From Candidatus Poribacteria bacterium (GTDB taxonomy: Bacteria; Poribacteria; DTPJ01; WJIO01), in contig WJIO01000170.1 of the NCBI GenBank assembly GCA_014730235.1, positions 1 through 5,348 of the forward strand: a DNA stretch of 5,348 nucleotides. The letters run 5' to 3'. Shown one piece after another: positions 5,091 through 5,348 of this stretch. Within the stretch, counting starts at the first letter, position 1; the number at the start of each line of letters is the position of its first letter. The notes below the pieces were generated by a model. The model was not told the origin of the DNA. It worked only from the letters and a program-made list of their open reading frames with translations, and did not search any database. Both the position numbers and the translations under genes were made by a program.

Positions 5091-5348
5091 TTAAGCCAGT
5101 GTTATTTTTGATTTTACCATCTGCTCCTCAAACTCATCAGGGGGCATATATCTCAGGGATGAATGGAGACGTTTCTGGTTATACACGTCACCTATGAAAT
5201 GGGATATACGCTCACAGGCTTCATGCCTGTTGTCATACTCATACAAATATACTTCTTCCACTTTCACCGTCTTAATGAAGCTCTCAGCAAAGGGGTTGTC
5301 CTGGGGGCAACCTTTACGACTCATGCTGATGCTTATCTCATGGGATTC
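5091..5348 (-). CDS. IS3-family transposase OrfB, C-terminal part of the integrase core (cut by window edge)
   Basis: The frame is open from the right edge to TAA at 5091, 85 residues. Translation from the edge gives ESHEISIS then MSRKGCPQDNPFAESFIKTVK, the last block of the DDE integrase core of IS3 transposases. The Glu of AESF is the third catalytic acid and the Lys seven residues later is the conserved family Lys. The C-terminal segment YNQKRLHSSLRYMPPDEFEE is the classic end of this family. The apparent Met at 5324 is internal, not a start. The two catalytic aspartates and the upstream orfA would be beyond the window. OrfA-OrfB proteins, usually made by frameshifting, cut and join the element ends. 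Whether this copy is active cannot be told. Confidence 0.9.
   Translation of the reverse strand, partial: ESHEISISMSRKGCPQDNPFAESFIKTVKVEEVYLYEYDNRHEACERISHFIGDVYNQKRLHSSLRYMPPDEFEEQMVKSKITLA

Larger units (their letters stand above)
5061..5348 (-). mobile_element. IS3-family insertion sequence, right-end part
   Basis: The element end is set by the terminal inverted repeat at 5061 and by the transposase reading inward from the right edge. Only the 3' portion of the element is in the window: 30 bases of terminal sequence, then the end of orfB. The target-site duplication cannot be confirmed because the other end lies outside. The bases immediately left of the end are CTAC (5057-5060). Confidence 0.75.

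Noticed and set aside
1-5348. CRISPR array, tRNA, rRNA, toxin-antitoxin or phage-defence genes
   Set aside because: Looked for on both strands; no regularly spaced repeats, cloverleaf or recognisable domains of these kinds.

Overview
The window is an AT-rich bacterial stretch. It has strong Shine-Dalgarno sites, close-to-consensus sigma-70 promoters (TTGACA or TTGACT, 17 bp, TATAAT) and one convincing non-ATG start (TTG). This fits a low-GC, Firmicute-like fermenter, perhaps a clostridial or halanaerobial type. That placement is an inference from codon and promoter style and from general protein look; no marker gene here fixes the taxonomy.

Layout. Positions 1-535 (minus) hold the N-terminal 178 residues of a secreted family-5-like glycoside hydrolase that runs off the left edge. 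Its promoter and a second, divergent consensus promoter share a 245-bp gap. The second promoter drives a 128-residue secreted protein of unknown function (781-1167, plus), behind a leader that carries direct and inverted repeats. This gene converges on a 411-residue minus-strand gene (1242-2477), and a perfect 58-bp palindrome sits between them as a probable two-way terminator. The 411-residue frame joins a 142-residue domain of unknown function to a complete sugar phosphate isomerase/epimerase TIM barrel. A strong ribosome binding site lies inside the frame exactly where the isomerase would start, so the locus may make both a fusion and a free enzyme.

A gene-poor stretch (2478-2922) with a small REP-like hairpin follows. 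Next come accA (2923-3891) and accD (3901-4689), both on the minus strand. They encode the alpha and beta subunits of acetyl-CoA carboxylase carboxyltransferase, in an operon with a clear promoter at 4749-4777. The partner genes accB and accC are not in the window. AccD lacks two stretches that are normally among the most conserved of the family.

The right end is mobile DNA. A short plus-strand reading frame with an in-frame stop (from 4931), probably the start of an old transposase, is cut off at 5060. There the terminal repeat of an IS3-family element begins (5061), whose transposase C-terminus (5091-5348, minus) runs off the right edge.

The window shows no defence system, CRISPR array, RNA gene or clearly new multi-gene system. 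The most interesting items are the fused isomerase gene with its internal start, the altered AccD motifs, the 58-bp palindrome and the nested insertion-sequence junction.
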